This document shows positions 62,503 through 64,000 of a DNA stretch of 64,000 nucleotides, in pieces. Position 1 is the first letter of the stretch; every line of letters starts with the position of its first letter. This DNA comes from Amycolatopsis sp. FDAARGOS 1241 (GTDB lineage Bacteria > Actinomycetota > Actinomycetes > Mycobacteriales > Pseudonocardiaceae). The stretch lies in assembly GCF_016889705.1 (NCBI RefSeq), contig NZ_CP069526.1, positions 1,736,001 to 1,800,000 on the forward strand, written 5' to 3'. Both the position numbers and the translations under genes were made by a program. Under the pieces are notes generated by a model, which was not told the DNA's origin, did not search any database, and saw only the letters and a list, made by a program, of their open reading frames with translations.

Positions 62503-63825
62503 ATGCCGAACCCGTACCTGACGCGTCTGCGCGAGCAGCACGACGCGCTGCACGCTTCGATCGAGGGCCTCCAGACCCGCGCGGCCGAGGCCAACCGCGA
62601 CCTGTCCGACGACGAGTTTCGTTCGGTTACGGACCAGGCGGCGCAGCTGAAGAAGCTGACGGCGCAGATCGAGGACCTGGCCGGCGTCGAGCAGAGCCGC
62701 GCCAAGGTCGGCGAGCTGGCCGCGGACCTGGACAAGGGCGCCGAGCAGGGCCAGGAGCAGAACCTCGGCGGCGGCGAGCAGTCCCGCTCGCGCGTCACCA
62801 CCCGCGACCGCGACCCCGGGCACTACCGCTCGGTCACCGACGGCGGGCAGCACAGCTTCTTCGGCGACCACTACCGCGCCGTCAAGCACGGCGACGGCGA
62901 GGCGAAGAAGCGCCTGGACGAGCACATGCGTGCTGTCACGCAGTCCTCGGGCGGCGCCGGCATCATCCCGCCGAAGTGGCTGACCGACGAGTACCAGGGC
63001 CTCGCGCGGCAGAACCGCGTCGTGGCCGACCTGGTCCGCCACATCGACCTCGGCCAGGACCCGCGCCCGCTGGTGCTGCCGAAGCAGACCGGCGGCACGG
63101 ACGCCAACATCACCACGCAGACCACCGAGGGCGCGAACAACGCCGGGTGGGGTACCGACCGCTACACCAGCGATGTCGACACCCTCACGCCGGTGTTCAA
63201 GGCCGCGTGGCAGGACGTGTCGCGCCAGCTGCTCGACGCCTCGACCCCCGCGGTCGACTCGCTGATCTTCGGCGACCTGCGCGCCGCGTGGGACACCGTC
63301 GTCGAGGCCCTCACCTGCGCCGCGATCCTCGGCGCCACGGGCACCGCGGCCGGCACCACGTTCGCGACCGAGGCCGCGTTCGCCACCAACGCCGCGGCCA
63401 TCGATGCCGTCATCGACGCGCAGACCGCCGTCGCCGGCGACCAGCGCGGCCCGGCCGACCTCGCGGTGATGAACTTCCGCCGCTTCGGCGCGTTCCGCAA
63501 GCTCAAGGACTCGACCAACCGGCCGCTCATGCCGGTGTCGCGCTACAGCCCGCAGAACGCCACCGGTGCCCTCGACAACCGCCTCGTCGGCGACATCGAG
63601 GGCGTGGACGCGGTCGCGAGCTCCGGCGTGCCCACCGCCTACGCCGAGACGTACGCCGTGCTGCGCCGCAACGCGGTGCTGCTCGCCGAGTCGGGCGTGC
63701 AGGACTTCACCTACGAGCAGGCCGGCGGCCCGGCGTTCGTGCGGATGGGCCTGTGGGGCTACGTCGGCACGCTCGTCCGCAACCCGGGCGGCATCTCCAT
63801 CCAGACCGTCACCGCCGCGAGCTGA
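62503..63825 (+). CDS. major capsid protein (HK97 fold)
   Basis: This is a 440-residue protein. Residues 1-110 form a coiled-coil, charged delta domain (LREQHDALHASIEGLQTRAA, TDQAAQLKKLTAQIEDLAGV). The shell domain follows, with SSGGAGIIPPKWLTDEYQGL, PVFKAAWQDVSRQLLDASTP and PADLAVMNFRRFGAFRKLKD, ending after the FTYEQAGGPAFVRMGLWGYV segment. It builds the icosahedral head after protease trimming. The ATG at 62503 is reasonable; the leader has GGAGGAC. Confidence 0.9.
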   Translation: MPNPYLTRLREQHDALHASIEGLQTRAAEANRDLSDDEFRSVTDQAAQLKKLTAQIEDLAGVEQSRAKVGELAADLDKGAEQGQEQNLGGGEQSRSRVTTRDRDPGHYRSVTDGGQHSFFGDHYRAVKHGDGEAKKRLDEHMRAVTQSSGGAGIIPPKWLTDEYQGLARQNRVVADLVRHIDLGQDPRPLVLPKQTGGTDANITTQTTEGANNAGWGTDRYTSDVDTLTPVFKAAWQDVSRQLLDASTPAVDSLIFGDLRAAWDTVVEALTCAAILGATGTAAGTTFATEAAFATNAAAIDAVIDAQTAVAGDQRGPADLAVMNFRRFGAFRKLKDSTNRPLMPVSRYSPQNATGALDNRLVGDIEGVDAVASSGVPTAYAETYAVLRRNAVLLAESGVQDFTYEQAGGPAFVRMGLWGYVGTLVRNPGGISIQTVTAAS

Positions 63826-63828
63826 CCC

Positions 63829-64000
63829 ATGGCGACCTGGCCACCGCAGCTGGCGGACCTCAAGGCGGACCTGAAGGTGCCCGATGGCACTCAGGGAGAT
63901 GACGCCGTCTTGCAGTCCTGCCTTGACGCTGCGGTGGCCAAGGTCTGCGAGGTCCGGTCCGATGTGGACTATGGCCCGTACCCGATGCCCGGGGCCAAGG
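63829..64000 (+). CDS. head-tail connector candidate (cut by window end)
   Basis: It begins at an ATG three bases after the capsid stop; 57 codons are visible, MATWPPQLADLKADLKVPDG and DDAVLQSCLDAAVAKVCEVR. The sequence DLKxxLxVPDG-x-DDAxLQxxLDAA is typical of gp6-like head-tail connector proteins. The rest lies outside the window. Confidence 0.7.
   Translation, partial: MATWPPQLADLKADLKVPDGTQGDDAVLQSCLDAAVAKVCEVRSDVDYGPYPMPGAK

Larger units (their letters stand above)
48445..64000. mobile_element. prophage (left 15.5 kb; continues past the window)
   Basis: It begins with integrase and repressor on the minus strand, then a rightward run of about 25 tightly packed genes: excisionase, unknown early genes, replication, HNH, terminase, portal, protease and capsid, as in siphoviruses with HK97-type heads. 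No broken gene is seen. The left attachment site should be in 48262-48444; the right one is beyond 64000. Confidence 0.92.

Overview
The window is GC-rich actinobacterial DNA. The gene families and codon usage suggest a Pseudonocardiaceae/Amycolatopsis-like actinomycete, but this is inferred from gene content only. It divides at a tRNA-Lys gene near 39.4 kb.

Left part, 1-39.3 kb, is a decayed accessory region. It starts with the tail of a tyrosine recombinase and ends with a frameshifted tyrosine integrase beside tRNA-Lys. About fifteen genes are broken. It holds: TetR/SDR modules (two SDRs, two intact TetR genes, one TetR remnant) around an MFS exporter; a cytochrome bd operon cydA(frameshifted)-cydB-small membrane protein-cydD-cydC; a ruined aldoxime-to-nitrile-to-acid pathway (aldoxime dehydratase and a nitrilase split by an inversion) beside an intact TrmB-type regulator; two adjacent IS701-family elements; IS5-like and Tn3-family remnants; two alpha/beta hydrolases; a complete seven-repeat RCC1-like protein; a tryptophan cassette (dioxygenase remnant, intact kynurenine formamidase, halogenase remnant) next to NRPS fragments; two closely related HPF/RaiA-like proteins 27 kb apart; an ECF sigma factor with its CU044_5270-type partner; and a frameshifted ATP-dependent DNA ligase.

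Middle part, 39.3-48.3 kb, is compact and intact: tRNA-Lys, tRNA-His with a terminator, oligoribonuclease, a HerA/DUF853 ATPase, a DUF3224 protein, an HtrA-like protease, an M20 amidohydrolase, a methyltransferase, an AlkA-like glycosylase and an M50-type membrane metalloprotease.

Right part, 48.4-64 kb, is the left portion of an apparently intact prophage with an HK97-type head module. Integrase and an HTH repressor run leftward. A rightward early operon of overlapping genes starts with an excisionase-like gene and includes a replication initiator and a DnaB/RecA-type helicase. The packaging and head module follows: HNH nuclease, small and large terminase, portal, S78 protease, capsid, and a connector cut by the window end. 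A 10-bp-phased repeat array lies between repressor and excisionase, and an iteron-like array lies inside the initiator gene.

The most notable signals are a shared -1 frameshift in both IS701 transposases (one at a canonical slippery heptamer), the decayed chlorokynurenine-like/NRPS cassette, the nitrilase inversion, the small unassigned membrane gene inside the cyd operon, and the putative phage operator and origin arrays.
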